A DNA stretch of 64,000 bases from Cafeteria roenbergensis (lineage: Eukaryota; Sar; Bigyra; Bicosoecida; Cafeteriaceae). The stretch is from positions 186,001 through 250,000 of the forward strand of contig VLTN01000018.1 of the NCBI GenBank assembly GCA_008330645.1, given 5' to 3'. The notes below the pieces were generated by a model. The model made no database searches and was not told where the DNA came from. It worked only from the letters and a program-made list of their open reading frames with translations. This document shows, piece by piece, positions 1-9,336 of this stretch; the stretch's first letter is position 1, and each line of letters opens with the position of its first letter. A program made the position numbers and the translations under genes.

Positions 1-773
1 TGGAACATCCCGCTTTTGGGAACCCTCGCTGACAATAAGGAGGACACGTCGCGAGATAAATCGCGCAGAGTCACGTACCCTTTGGAGAGCAGGTCAAAGT
101 CTGCGAAGAGCCTGATCAGCTTCACCGTGTCTGGGCGACTCAGGGGCAGCAGCAGCCCCACTGATACCCGCGAGAGGGATGCAGCTGCAGCCGCATGCAC
201 TTTGGAGTGCTCCAGCAGCGCCCGCCCGTGCCACACTAGCGCTTCGGCGCGAGCCGTCAGGGCGTCGGCGGCGCCTGGCCTGGAGCGTGCCGACGGAGCC
301 ACGCCTGGCCCGCGGGGGCAACAGCCCCGCGGGCTGACGACCCTTGCCTGGAGGAGCACGACGCACACGCGGAGCTCTTCGCCAGGCCTATCGATGTGTA
401 GTACGTGCTCGAGCGGCCACCACGGAGGCAGCGGAGGCCCGGCGTCGTCGGGGTGAACCACCTTGACCCCGTTTTCCGGCAAGCCCGCGCTAGACACAGC
501 CGCTGACGACACAAGAACATAACCCGACTTGAATCGGTCCTCGGGTGGCTCTCCCGGAGCGGCAGCGCGCCTGCGTAGGTCTTCCGCACGGTCTTGCATT
601 CGGGGGTTTCGCTCCGCCGTTTTGATGTCAAGCCTCAGGACCAAGAATCGCAGCGCGTTCAGCAGCTGAATGTCCGACCAGTGCCACATGTCCGACACCC
701 GGGCAGGCCACGGCACCGGTACCAAGGGCGCTGCGCCCTCGGGAATGTCGGGCAAGGAGGGTCCGCAGCCCAT
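1..773 (-). CDS. Unknown protein, N-terminal part (runs off left edge)
   Basis: A reading frame on the minus strand opens at an ATG at 771-773 and stays open to base 1 without a stop, so at least 257 residues are visible and the C-terminus lies outside the window. The protein begins MGCGPSLPDIPEG. Gly2 followed by Cys3 is the classic N-myristoylation plus palmitoylation signal, so membrane anchoring is likely (inference). The middle carries well-mixed, non-repetitive sequence (WHWSDIQLLNALRFLVLRLD, then WPLEHVLHIDRPGEELRVCV), which argues that the frame is real. Near the left edge, FADFDLLSKGYVTLRDL resembles a degenerate EF-hand loop: Asp at 1, Gly at 6, Val at 8, Asp at 12, but Leu and Lys at ligand positions 3 and 5. 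I do not recognise the family. The competing minus-strand frame at 257-631 looks like a shadow. The gene lies about 212 bp downstream of the large kinase gene on the same strand. Confidence 0.6.
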   Translation of the reverse strand, partial: MGCGPSLPDIPEGAAPLVPVPWPARVSDMWHWSDIQLLNALRFLVLRLDIKTAERNPRMQDRAEDLRRRAAAPGEPPEDRFKSGYVLVSSAAVSSAGLPENGVKVVHPDDAGPPLPPWWPLEHVLHIDRPGEELRVCVVLLQARVVSPRGCCPRGPGVAPSARSRPGAADALTARAEALVWHGRALLEHSKVHAAAAASLSRVSVGLLLPLSRPDTVKLIRLFADFDLLSKGYVTLRDLSRDVSSLLSARVPKSGMF

Positions 774-985
774 GGTCGCGAGCGCACCGCGGCCAGCTCA
801 AGGCCGCGCCACCCTCCTTTGCCTGTCGCTCTGGGTGGCGCGTGCGGCACGCGACAGGCTCGCGCTTTGCTTGCAGGAAAGGTGGCAACCGTGTGCTTGC
901 GCTCGCTTGCTTGCTTCAATGGCGGGCAGAGCGCACATTCGATTCTTGCATCTTAAGCAACGGGACAAACGCACAGCCGGCTGGA
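774..985. other. Short intergenic spacer
   Basis: This is the spacer between the stop of the SPRY-ankyrin-kinase gene and the ATG of the left-edge gene, both on the minus strand. It should hold the kinase 3' end and the promoter of the MGCG protein. I see no TATA box, repeat or RNA gene in it. Confidence 0.5.
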
Positions 986-3900
986 CTAGTCGAATTCGCC
1001 GTACGCGGCCCGGGTCGTTGCCTTGGGTGCTGGTGTCTGCGGCGCTGCTTCGACGCCGTGGGCTTGCAGCCGAACCGCCGCCGCAATACGGCTCAGCTCG
1101 GCAACGACCTCCGTGCTCTTGGGCCGCTGCGTGGGGTCATACGAGCAGCAGCGGGCGATGAGCACCGCAAGCGAGCGGGGCATCGCCCTGGCGGCTTCAT
1201 AGTCTTCCTTTTCGAACTGGTCGTCGTCGTCAGACATTGCGGCGTCGCCAGCGAGCGCCACCTCAAAGTCCGCGCCGTCTGCAGATGACACTCCAGTGTT
1301 CACGCCAAACCCAGCAGACTGCGTGGACTGCAGTCCGGCCTGCGGCGGGTGGGAGCCGGACTCTCCCTCGAACCAAGCGAGGTCCGTCCAGTCCCGACCG
1401 CCCACCTCGCACTCGGCCTCGGCCTCGGCCGCCCCCGCCTCCGCCTGCCCCATCTCCTCGAGGCTGCGGTGCGCGGCAGCGTCCGCCTCCTCGACGAGAC
1501 GCGCTTCCAGGGGCCCGGGAAGGCGGCGCTCCGTCACAATGCAGCGGCTGATGTCCATCACCTCCACGTCGCCACCGAAGGGAGGCAGGAGCGTCACCGT
1601 CTCCCACATGAGCACCCCAAAGCTGAACACGTCCTGGGCGAGATCATTTTGCAAAGCCAAGGCCGTTTCGGCGGCAGTGGGGGGTGCGGCGCGCGGCGTC
1701 TGCCCCCCTCGGCGCTGGTCCCGGCGCTGGCGCCGCGCCTTCCTCGACACCCACACTTCCGGCGCGCGGTACTGCATCGTGGTCGCGAACTTGCTCGTCT
1801 TGGTGGCCTGCTCGGCCACGCTGCGCACCTTGGAAAGGCCAAAGTCGCTGATCATGGCCCGGGTTCGAGACTGGTCGAGCAGGATGTTGTCTGGCTTGAG
1901 GTCCCGGTGCGCAATCGGCTGGCGCGTGTGCTGCTCCGCGTGCAAGAAGGCCAGCCCCGACGCGATGTCGGTCAGCAGGGCCATGCGGCTGGTGAGGGGA
2001 AGGGTCACTGGGTCTTCTGTGGAGTCCAGCAGGGACCGGAGCGAGCCCCCAGCTGCAAAGTCAAGAACAAGCCCATACGCGAGAGGGCGGCCGTTGCTGC
2101 TGACACCGTGGTCCTCGGCAATGAGCCCAATGAACTGCAGCACGGCCGGGTGGTGGATGCTGCAGGCCATTCGCATCAGCTTGACCTCCTGTAGCAGCAT
2201 CTCGCGGTGGTCGTCGTCCAGCGCAGTCACTGTCTTGAGCTGCTTCACGACCACCTTGGTTCCAGGCATGTGCTCCAGCTCCGCCTCCATGACGACGCCG
2301 AAGCCACCCTCGCCCAGCTTCCGCCCCAGCCGCACCACCTTGGGCTCGATGAGGTGAGGTCCGACCAGTGCGGCCAGCTGCGCGGCCGCCCCAATCGGGG
2401 CTGTTTCCGTCGACCGCTCAGCGCGGGTGCTGATGGCCTCGTGAATGATCCCAACGAGGTTGTGCGCCTGCAGGCGGCGAGCCAGCGCAAGTGGCGTCAC
2501 CCCGTCAGTGCTGGGGTACTCGGGCGACGCGCCCGCACGCAGCAGCAGCGCCACCATGGACTGGGCTCCTTTGGTGACTGCGACGTGCAGCGGGGTGAAG
2601 CCGGTCTTCTTGTGGCTCACGTCCACCTTCGCCCCGCGGTTGCAGAGCAGGCTCACGATGTGCCTGTGGCCGCCGGACACGGCGGAGTACAGGGGGCTGG
2701 CGGAGTCATCTTCGTGCTCCAGCGATGCCCCACAGGCGAGCAAAAACACTGTGGAGTCCCAGCAGCCGCAGCGGGCGGCGAAGTGAAGCGGACGCCGGCC
2801 GGAGCTGTCGCAGGTGTTGACCGCTGCGCGGACGGCGGGGGAGGCAGCTAGTCGCTTCAGCAGCCGCTGGTCGGGTACAAGTGGCATTCCCGCGCCGGAC
2901 GAAGCCGCAGCAGCGCCGCCACGCGATGCCGCCTCATCCTCGCCCGCAGGCTCCACCAGAGGCAGCAGCAGGATTTTCATCACTTCCACGGCAACAGCGC
3001 CCTCGGAACACCGGCTTGCGCAGTGAAGCGGCGTGGACAGAGCGTGGTCAGTGGCCATAGTCTTTGCTCCGCGGTCCACAAGGCGGCCGACCATGTCGGG
3101 CGACGGAAGGGGCGCCGCGCACAAGATATGCAGGGGAGTCCTGCCCAGCGCGTCGGCTGTGTCCTCGATCCGGGCACCCGCAAGCGCCAACACGCGCTCG
3201 CGCTCAGACAGCTGCGAAAGAATCGACATCTGGAGCAGCTGGGACGCGGCCCTGACAGCGCTCAGGTTTGCGACCTCCCGGTCCGCTTCCGACAGGAGAG
3301 GCGGGGGACGCTCCCAGGATGCCTCGCTTGCTGCTGGGCCGTCCCCTCGCCACCCCAGGCGGCGTGCGAGACCGAAGAGCAGCCACACGCAGTCCACAGC
3401 GGGGCTGGTAGCGACGCCAAGCAGGTCCACGCCCCCCAGCTGGTGCCAAAGCTCCGGGGACAGCACTTCGGTGCTGTCCGCAGCATCGATGCCCTCGCTG
3501 GCAAGCCTTGCAAGCCGGTGGGGGTTGTACAGGGTTGACAGGCGCACCCAGGCAACCTGGCCGCTGGAGGAGTTTGGCTGCGTCTCCGTCGTGGCGGCCG
3601 TGGCGCTTGCACCCGGTCTGCTCAGGGGAAGGAAGACAAGTGCGTGTGATGCCCTTGGCTGCGGCAAGGGCCCGGCTTCGAGCAGCCAGGGCTGCAAGAC
3701 CGAGGGACAGCTGCCCGATTCAACAACTGCCCGCGGGATGGCGGGACCGCCGGCGTCGCCTTGGAGGCTCCCGAGGGCAAAGACTCGCCTTGCAGCCGTT
3801 CTGGACGCGATGGTGCTGATCTGCTTCACGAACGAGCGGATGAGCACGTCGTCCTCTGAATCGTCGTCGCGCGAGGTTCCATCGCTCCCCTCGACTGTCC

Positions 3901-6900
3901 ACGCCGCGCCCGGGTCGGCGTCTGGTGAGGAGGGCACATTTGCCATTGCCAGGTCCAAGAGACTCGATCCCCCGCTGACGGGGCGCACAAGCGACGCTTC
4001 AAGCGTGCCGAGCTGCCATGCGGTGTGCAGCATGGCCACCGAGCCGTTCCGGACGCAGGCAGCGAGGAGCGAATCCCCGCTCGCATCTGCTGCCTCGAGC
4101 AACGTCCGGAGGACGCCGCCCGCGTCCCCGTCTCTCTCAACTCTAGGCTCTGCCACCCAGTCGATGCTCACGGCAGCCTTGGAGGTCATGAAGCAGGTGG
4201 GGCAGATGCACGACGGAGCCGGGCGCACAAGTCGGTCCGCCGAATCCAGCAGCGGGACATGGCCCTGAGCCGTAATGACTCGAAGGGAGCGCGGGTGCGC
4301 CGTCCACTCCGTAGTTCCATCGTCCTCGACAAGCTGGACTATAGCTGAGTCCTTGGCCACGTTGCCGATGGCGCACGACTCGACGACCTTCACTGTCTGG
4401 TCCGCCTGCCTGTCGTACCAGGTCACCTTGGTGCCGGCATCCTTGACGGCAAGGATCTTGCGCACTGCGTCGTCGACGGCGCAGGACCACGCGGCAACTT
4501 CGCGAGTGTGATCTCCGACCGCCACCCACGTCTCCGGCGCGGCAATCCGCAGGCCGCACATGCGGCAGTTGACCTCGGCATCCGTGTCCCGAAGCTCGAG
4601 GACCACGGACTGCTCCTCCGTGCCAAGCTCAACGGCGGACTCAACGCGCACAGAAACCGACGGATGCGCAAGCACCACGACCGGGACGAACACGGACCCG
4701 CTGTCGGTTGGGAGGCCCGTCATTGCAGGACCCAAGGTGTCCTCGACCCCGTCGACAGCAAAGGTCAGGGTGCCGTGCCCCGGCCGCAAATCCAAGCGCA
4801 TGGTGACCTTGCTGCCGGGCAGCACCGATGGCCCGCCAGCCGAGCTCCGTGCCCCGCCTCCCTTGAGCGTGCCCGTCGCGAGGGTGAGCGTCCACATTCG
4901 CGACAGCGGCTCGCCAGCCACCGCAGGCCGCATGGCAACGCCGATTCGGCTCGCGTCCGAGTCCATTCCGCCAGTCACGGAGGCCAGCTCCACCTCGTAA
5001 ACTCCTCCAGAAACGAGATTGACGTTGACAGGCACAGCTGCCTCGGCAGATTCGGCGGCCGAAACTGTACGTCCCCCCTGGGTGAGCTTGACAACCTGGG
5101 CGCAAAAGCTGGGATCGAACACGAGGGAGGGGGCGTCACCACCCTTCGCGCCTGCTGCTGGCTCGCTTGGCGGGGCTGCGCTCGCGGTCTCTGCTCCTGC
5201 CGAAGGTGCGCTACGATCGGCTCGCTGAGCCGTCTCTGCAGCGTCGCGCTCCCGCTGAAGCGCTTCGACAACGGAGCCGGCACCGCCGGCCGTGTAGCAG
5301 AGCGCCTCGCCATGCGCAAAGCTTGTAAGGGCGTCCAGTGGCACCTGAGACCCGGACAGCAAAAAGAAGCACCCTTCGCCCGCTGGGTCGACGTCGATGA
5401 CGTGAATGCCGCTTTGGTCCTCACCGCTGCCGAGGCTGAGCGATTCGACTCTGTCTCCCAGCCACCTGACCTGCACGGGGCCGTCGGGCCCATCGCCCAC
5501 CGCTTCCACCCAGCCAAACTCTGAACTCTCGGACCGGGGCGCATTCGGAGGGGTGGTGACGAACATGCCAACGGCTATGCGGGAGACGTCCCTGGTCGCC
5601 CCGCGCCGTCTGAACCGCAGAGTCAGCTCACTGAGCTCAGTCTCCTCAGGCCACGCGAATCGCCTGAAGCCTCTCAGACTCCCGCCGAGCATATCGATGT
5701 GCAGCAGCTCGAGTCCCATTGAGCCAGGGGCAACGGACACCCGGGTGGGCTCGTTCCCGTCTTCCCAGTCCACCTGAGCCTCGGCCCCCTCCTTGACCTC
5801 AACGTCTGCCTGGATGACGCCGAACTGATAGGTGCTGCTTGTGCCGGCGGCGGCCGCCGCTGCCGAGTCGCTCACAGAAGAGGTAGTCCGCGCCCTTCCC
5901 ACGGCAGTCCCGGCGACGAGCACCGTGCCTGCCTTCGGGGCAGGAAGTACCGCCCCGCGGACAGGCACCCGCTCGCCGTCGAGCAGCAGCGATCCGACAC
6001 GATCAAACCAGCCAGTGGGAACCGACGAGACATCCCAGGGCCCGGTCTTGCGGCGCTGCCCACCGCTGCCTGTCGTGAGAGTCGGCAACGGAGTCCTGGT
6101 TTCTGTCGGAATTGCGGCTCGCCCAGAGAGCTCAAGTCCGTGAAGCACGCGGAGCGCAGTGGACAGGCCTTGCGATGCGACGCGCAGAGGCATGCGCCCT
6201 TGCTTGCACCGCTTCGTGACGTCAGCTCCCAACGAAGCCACCAGCCGCGCCACGTCCAGGTCCAGCATTCCCATTTCGGCCAGCAGGTGGAACACTGACC
6301 GGCCCTGGCTGTCGCACTCGTCCACCGGGATGCCACCCTCAACAAGCGTCGCCAGCAGTTCACCGGGGGTCGCCACTGTGTCGGGAGCGTCGGGCAGGTC
6401 AGAAACGCCGCGAGGCGGCGGAGTAGGCGGGTCCGCACCGCGGGTGGCCGCGGCCCCAGCACCCGAAGCGGCTGCATGGCTTGCGCTCCAGTCGACCTGC
6501 GCGGGAAGCAAGGCTGCCCCCTCGGTGCGCGCCTGGCTCTTGGCAGCATCCGTGGCCGCACGGAGCCGAGCCGCGTCGCTCTTCGAGCACAGCGGCCAGA
6601 TCGCTGCGCCCCATGTCCGAGCCACGGTTTCTAGCTGAACGATCTGGCCCGAGTTCCTGTAAAAGGCAACTGCCGGGTAAAAGGTGTCACTCAGCTGGTA
6701 CTTGACACCCGACCGAACGACCCGAAACGAGCTTGCATTTGCCTCGGTGGCGACCGATACAGAGGCAAGTCCGCCCGCGCTGAGGTGCAGGCGGAGCGAA
6801 ACCGTCTGGCCAGGGTGGATTGTGCCGACCTTGCTCACGCTTGGCTCGCTGCCGGAGGGCCCGTAGACATCGCCGTTATACGCCCTCACGAAGAACGAGC

Positions 6901-9097
6901 GCTTCGCGATCTCCGAGTCCTTGTACGAGGCCGCTTTCGGTCGGTTCCGGACGAAGCCAAACAAGGTGGTCTCGTCCTTGAGCTTGTCCTTCACCAGGCG
7001 CGCCGTGAAGGTGAACGTGCCAGGTCCCCGCAGGCCGCGAGTCAGGGGGACGACAGCACTGCTGGCCTTGCAAGTAACGGCAGTGCTGCCTTCGCTGAGC
7101 AACAAATGGCCATCGCTAGTGTTGGCGTTGGACACGTCCCACAGCCCCCCAGCAAGCGGGGAGCTGCACATGGTAACGAGCGTGTGCGCGAGCGGCTCCC
7201 CTGGCTTGCGGAGCACCTCCAGGGTGCTCGGCGCTGCCTTTGCAAAGGCGCCGATGATGCCCGGCCTGGCTTCCGCTGTGCAGCTGCCGAGGGCGACCTG
7301 AAGCGGAGTCTCGCCGCCGCCGACAGACGATGTTACTTCCTCCGAGTGGGCTGAGGCCTCCTTGGCAATGGCGGCGGCGTCCCCCGACAAGCAGGCCAAG
7401 AGCAGGCCGCTTTCGCGCACGTTTGGGATGCCCATGGCGTCGCATAGGAGCTGCACGATGCTTGCGTGGTTGCCGTGCCTGGCCAAGTCCAGCGCAGTGA
7501 AGCCGGAAGCATTCCGCACAGTGCATGAGGCCTCTGCGCCGAGCAGCGCCACCACCACCGCTTCGTGCCCAGCTGCTGCGGCGCGGTGCAGCGGCGTCGC
7601 GCGGTCGCCCCTGATCGACCGGGCATCCACATTCACGGCAGAGCCTGCCACCTCGAGAATCGTCGAGAGCGTGAACACTTTCCCGGCAGACGCCGCTGCA
7701 TGCAGCAGCCCCTCACCAGACCGCTCGGAGGACACCACCGTTTCAGTCTCGCCCTCGATCGGGTGAGGTCTGCCCAGCAAGATGGTGTGCGAGGAGTCCA
7801 TGACGTCGAACACAACGTTCAGAATGTTGGCCTTGGTGGCCTCGTCAGACATTGCAGCATCGCAAATGAATGTCCAGCACCGACTGGCCATGACCCTCTC
7901 CAGGTCATTAAACTTGAGTTCCGCCATCTCTGCCAAGATTTCAGCGGACTCGTCCCTCTCGGGTGGGCCGGCCTTCGCTCCAGAGGACGCAGCAGCTGCA
8001 GGGGCGGCTGCATCCGACGGCGCTGCAGCCGACGACCTCGCTGCAGCGGAAGCGCCCGCCCCCGTCGCCACGCCCCCACTTGCTGTTTCGGCGGCGCCCG
8101 CCCCTGCGGCCGGAGCTCCAGCCTCGGCAGAAGCAGCCTCGCCGGCCAAAACGAACCCGCCTTCCTCCCCGCTGGCAACGGCGCTCAGCCTGTCGTGTTC
8201 GTCGGCCACAGCCTGCAAGTGGGTCGCCCAGCCAGCCGGAGTGTAGCCTCGGTGCGCCAGCAGCGGCTCCTGACCTGCGGCGTCCGGGCCACCCACTCGC
8301 AGTTGGAAAAGCTCCCGACTTGCGCCAGACGGAATCGTCGCCTCAAACGACACTGCTGGCACGAGGGCCCGTCCGGCACCCCGCCTGGCGTCGTGCCCCA
8401 CCCGTTTGAAGGCCTGCTCGAGAGAGTCCCCCGTCAAGAAGAACTCGAGCGCCTGCCCTCCGACGTCCAGGGCGCAGCCAAGCACGTCCCCTTGCCGTGC
8501 AGACCGCCCCATGCTGTAGCCGAGAGCGGAGATGGGAACGTCGGACTTGCAGAGCGTCTCGTTGCAGCCGGCGCGAGTGCAGCCGCAACGCGGCTTTGCT
8601 CCTGCTGCTGCTCCAGACGACGCGTCGGTGGCGGAGGTTGTTGAGCTCGCTGGCTCGTCGGCAGGTGCCTGGTGCAGCAGCTTCTGATGGAGCGCATCGA
8701 ACGCCCAGCTGTCGAGGCACCCGCCCAGTTGCGGCCCTGACTCCTCTAGGCACCGGGAGCCCCTCGCGGCCCAGCCCAGACGGAGCGCGTCCAGCCTTGC
8801 ATTGCAACTGGGGTTGCTTCCGGATCGCATCCTCACAAGGCGCCTCGGGCCTTCCACTGGGCACGCTGCCAGCAGGCGCACGTCAAACACGAGCGTCGCA
8901 GGTGCAGCGTCTCCGGCCTCGGGCGTGCCGGGCTCGGGGGGCTGCCCAGCGACCAGGGCCGGAAGCTGCCTGCCAAGCTCGGCGCCGTAGTCGGCAACCA
9001 CGATTCCGGACACCTTGCCGTCCTGCAGCGCCTGCACGACGCCTGTCGCTGGGTCCACTTGCGCGCCATCGCTGATAATGACCAGCCTGAGGGCCAT
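986..9097 (-). CDS. Giant SPRY/ankyrin-repeat protein kinase (TKL-like)
   Basis: A single uninterrupted frame encodes 2,703 residues from an ATG at 9097. Residues about 68-270 look like a SPRY/B30.2 fold (VFDVRLLA, LRLGWA, GDVLGCALDVGGQALEFFL, ALVPAVSFE). A second lectin/SPRY-like segment lies near 665-830 and a third beta-rich segment near 1365-1490. Isolated ankyrin repeats occur near 490-565 and 920-990, and a block of at least six near 1965-2220 (GRTPLHILCAA, RRPLHFAARCG, GFTPLHVAVTKG). The C-terminus, about 2250-2670, is a kinase with all key motifs: GEGGFGVV loop, VVVK lysine, HRDLKPDN catalytic loop, SDFGLSK and RAPE. An insert of about 35 basic and Ala/Pro-rich residues follows APE. 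The ankyrin-kinase order and motif style suggest the tyrosine-kinase-like group, a signalling serine/threonine kinase. Substrate and location cannot be read. It lies 239 bp upstream of the oxidoreductase stop, and the CCAAT motif 100 bp upstream may drive it. Confidence 0.9.
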   Translation of the reverse strand: MALRLVIISDGAQVDPATGVVQALQDGKVSGIVVADYGAELGRQLPALVAGQPPEPGTPEAGDAAPATLVFDVRLLAACPVEGPRRLVRMRSGSNPSCNARLDALRLGWAARGSRCLEESGPQLGGCLDSWAFDALHQKLLHQAPADEPASSTTSATDASSGAAAGAKPRCGCTRAGCNETLCKSDVPISALGYSMGRSARQGDVLGCALDVGGQALEFFLTGDSLEQAFKRVGHDARRGAGRALVPAVSFEATIPSGASRELFQLRVGGPDAAGQEPLLAHRGYTPAGWATHLQAVADEHDRLSAVASGEEGGFVLAGEAASAEAGAPAAGAGAAETASGGVATGAGASAAARSSAAAPSDAAAPAAAASSGAKAGPPERDESAEILAEMAELKFNDLERVMASRCWTFICDAAMSDEATKANILNVVFDVMDSSHTILLGRPHPIEGETETVVSSERSGEGLLHAAASAGKVFTLSTILEVAGSAVNVDARSIRGDRATPLHRAAAAGHEAVVVALLGAEASCTVRNASGFTALDLARHGNHASIVQLLCDAMGIPNVRESGLLLACLSGDAAAIAKEASAHSEEVTSSVGGGETPLQVALGSCTAEARPGIIGAFAKAAPSTLEVLRKPGEPLAHTLVTMCSSPLAGGLWDVSNANTSDGHLLLSEGSTAVTCKASSAVVPLTRGLRGPGTFTFTARLVKDKLKDETTLFGFVRNRPKAASYKDSEIAKRSFFVRAYNGDVYGPSGSEPSVSKVGTIHPGQTVSLRLHLSAGGLASVSVATEANASSFRVVRSGVKYQLSDTFYPAVAFYRNSGQIVQLETVARTWGAAIWPLCSKSDAARLRAATDAAKSQARTEGAALLPAQVDWSASHAAASGAGAAATRGADPPTPPPRGVSDLPDAPDTVATPGELLATLVEGGIPVDECDSQGRSVFHLLAEMGMLDLDVARLVASLGADVTKRCKQGRMPLRVASQGLSTALRVLHGLELSGRAAIPTETRTPLPTLTTGSGGQRRKTGPWDVSSVPTGWFDRVGSLLLDGERVPVRGAVLPAPKAGTVLVAGTAVGRARTTSSVSDSAAAAAAGTSSTYQFGVIQADVEVKEGAEAQVDWEDGNEPTRVSVAPGSMGLELLHIDMLGGSLRGFRRFAWPEETELSELTLRFRRRGATRDVSRIAVGMFVTTPPNAPRSESSEFGWVEAVGDGPDGPVQVRWLGDRVESLSLGSGEDQSGIHVIDVDPAGEGCFFLLSGSQVPLDALTSFAHGEALCYTAGGAGSVVEALQRERDAAETAQRADRSAPSAGAETASAAPPSEPAAGAKGGDAPSLVFDPSFCAQVVKLTQGGRTVSAAESAEAAVPVNVNLVSGGVYEVELASVTGGMDSDASRIGVAMRPAVAGEPLSRMWTLTLATGTLKGGGARSSAGGPSVLPGSKVTMRLDLRPGHGTLTFAVDGVEDTLGPAMTGLPTDSGSVFVPVVVLAHPSVSVRVESAVELGTEEQSVVLELRDTDAEVNCRMCGLRIAAPETWVAVGDHTREVAAWSCAVDDAVRKILAVKDAGTKVTWYDRQADQTVKVVESCAIGNVAKDSAIVQLVEDDGTTEWTAHPRSLRVITAQGHVPLLDSADRLVRPAPSCICPTCFMTSKAAVSIDWVAEPRVERDGDAGGVLRTLLEAADASGDSLLAACVRNGSVAMLHTAWQLGTLEASLVRPVSGGSSLLDLAMANVPSSPDADPGAAWTVEGSDGTSRDDDSEDDVLIRSFVKQISTIASRTAARRVFALGSLQGDAGGPAIPRAVVESGSCPSVLQPWLLEAGPLPQPRASHALVFLPLSRPGASATAATTETQPNSSSGQVAWVRLSTLYNPHRLARLASEGIDAADSTEVLSPELWHQLGGVDLLGVATSPAVDCVWLLFGLARRLGWRGDGPAASEASWERPPPLLSEADREVANLSAVRAASQLLQMSILSQLSERERVLALAGARIEDTADALGRTPLHILCAAPLPSPDMVGRLVDRGAKTMATDHALSTPLHCASRCSEGAVAVEVMKILLLPLVEPAGEDEAASRGGAAAASSGAGMPLVPDQRLLKRLAASPAVRAAVNTCDSSGRRPLHFAARCGCWDSTVFLLACGASLEHEDDSASPLYSAVSGGHRHIVSLLCNRGAKVDVSHKKTGFTPLHVAVTKGAQSMVALLLRAGASPEYPSTDGVTPLALARRLQAHNLVGIIHEAISTRAERSTETAPIGAAAQLAALVGPHLIEPKVVRLGRKLGEGGFGVVMEAELEHMPGTKVVVKQLKTVTALDDDHREMLLQEVKLMRMACSIHHPAVLQFIGLIAEDHGVSSNGRPLAYGLVLDFAAGGSLRSLLDSTEDPVTLPLTSRMALLTDIASGLAFLHAEQHTRQPIAHRDLKPDNILLDQSRTRAMISDFGLSKVRSVAEQATKTSKFATTMQYRAPEVWVSRKARRQRRDQRRGGQTPRAAPPTAAETALALQNDLAQDVFSFGVLMWETVTLLPPFGGDVEVMDISRCIVTERRLPGPLEARLVEEADAAAHRSLEEMGQAEAGAAEAEAECEVGGRDWTDLAWFEGESGSHPPQAGLQSTQSAGFGVNTGVSSADGADFEVALAGDAAMSDDDDQFEKEDYEAARAMPRSLAVLIARCCSYDPTQRPKSTEVVAELSRIAAAVRLQAHGVEAAPQTPAPKATTRAAYGEFD

Positions 9098-9336
9098 CGC
9101 GGCGGCGGTCGCTGCGGAGGGACGCGCTGACCTGGCCGGAGTGGGCGTTCGAGGTGAACCGCAGAGCGTGGCAAAGAATTTTTCGCCTCTCTGTGTTTAT
9201 TGGACCGACTCGCGCGCGTCACCCTGTGCCTCGAGCGTCGGCGCAAGCGCAGGCTGCAGGCACGCCACACTCCAATTGTCAGCGCACGGCATGAGTGACC
9301 GCCTCAGGTCGCTCGAAAGGCAGCGGCCGCCCGGCG
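9098..9336 (-). promoter_or_regulatory. Upstream region of the giant kinase, with CCAAT box
   Basis: This 239-bp spacer precedes the kinase ATG. It holds a conspicuous AT-richer patch (about 9170-9205) in otherwise GC-rich DNA, and a CCAAT pentamer on the minus strand at 9199-9203, about 100 bp upstream of the ATG. A second CCAAT lies on the plus strand at 9272-9276. CCAAT boxes are NF-Y targets in eukaryotes generally; function here is inferred. The right end also holds the 3' flank of the oxidoreductase gene. Confidence 0.35.

Noticed and set aside
257-631. Minus-strand frame of 124 codons near the left edge
   Set aside because: It overlaps a better frame (1-773) with richer, less biased composition and an ATG start.
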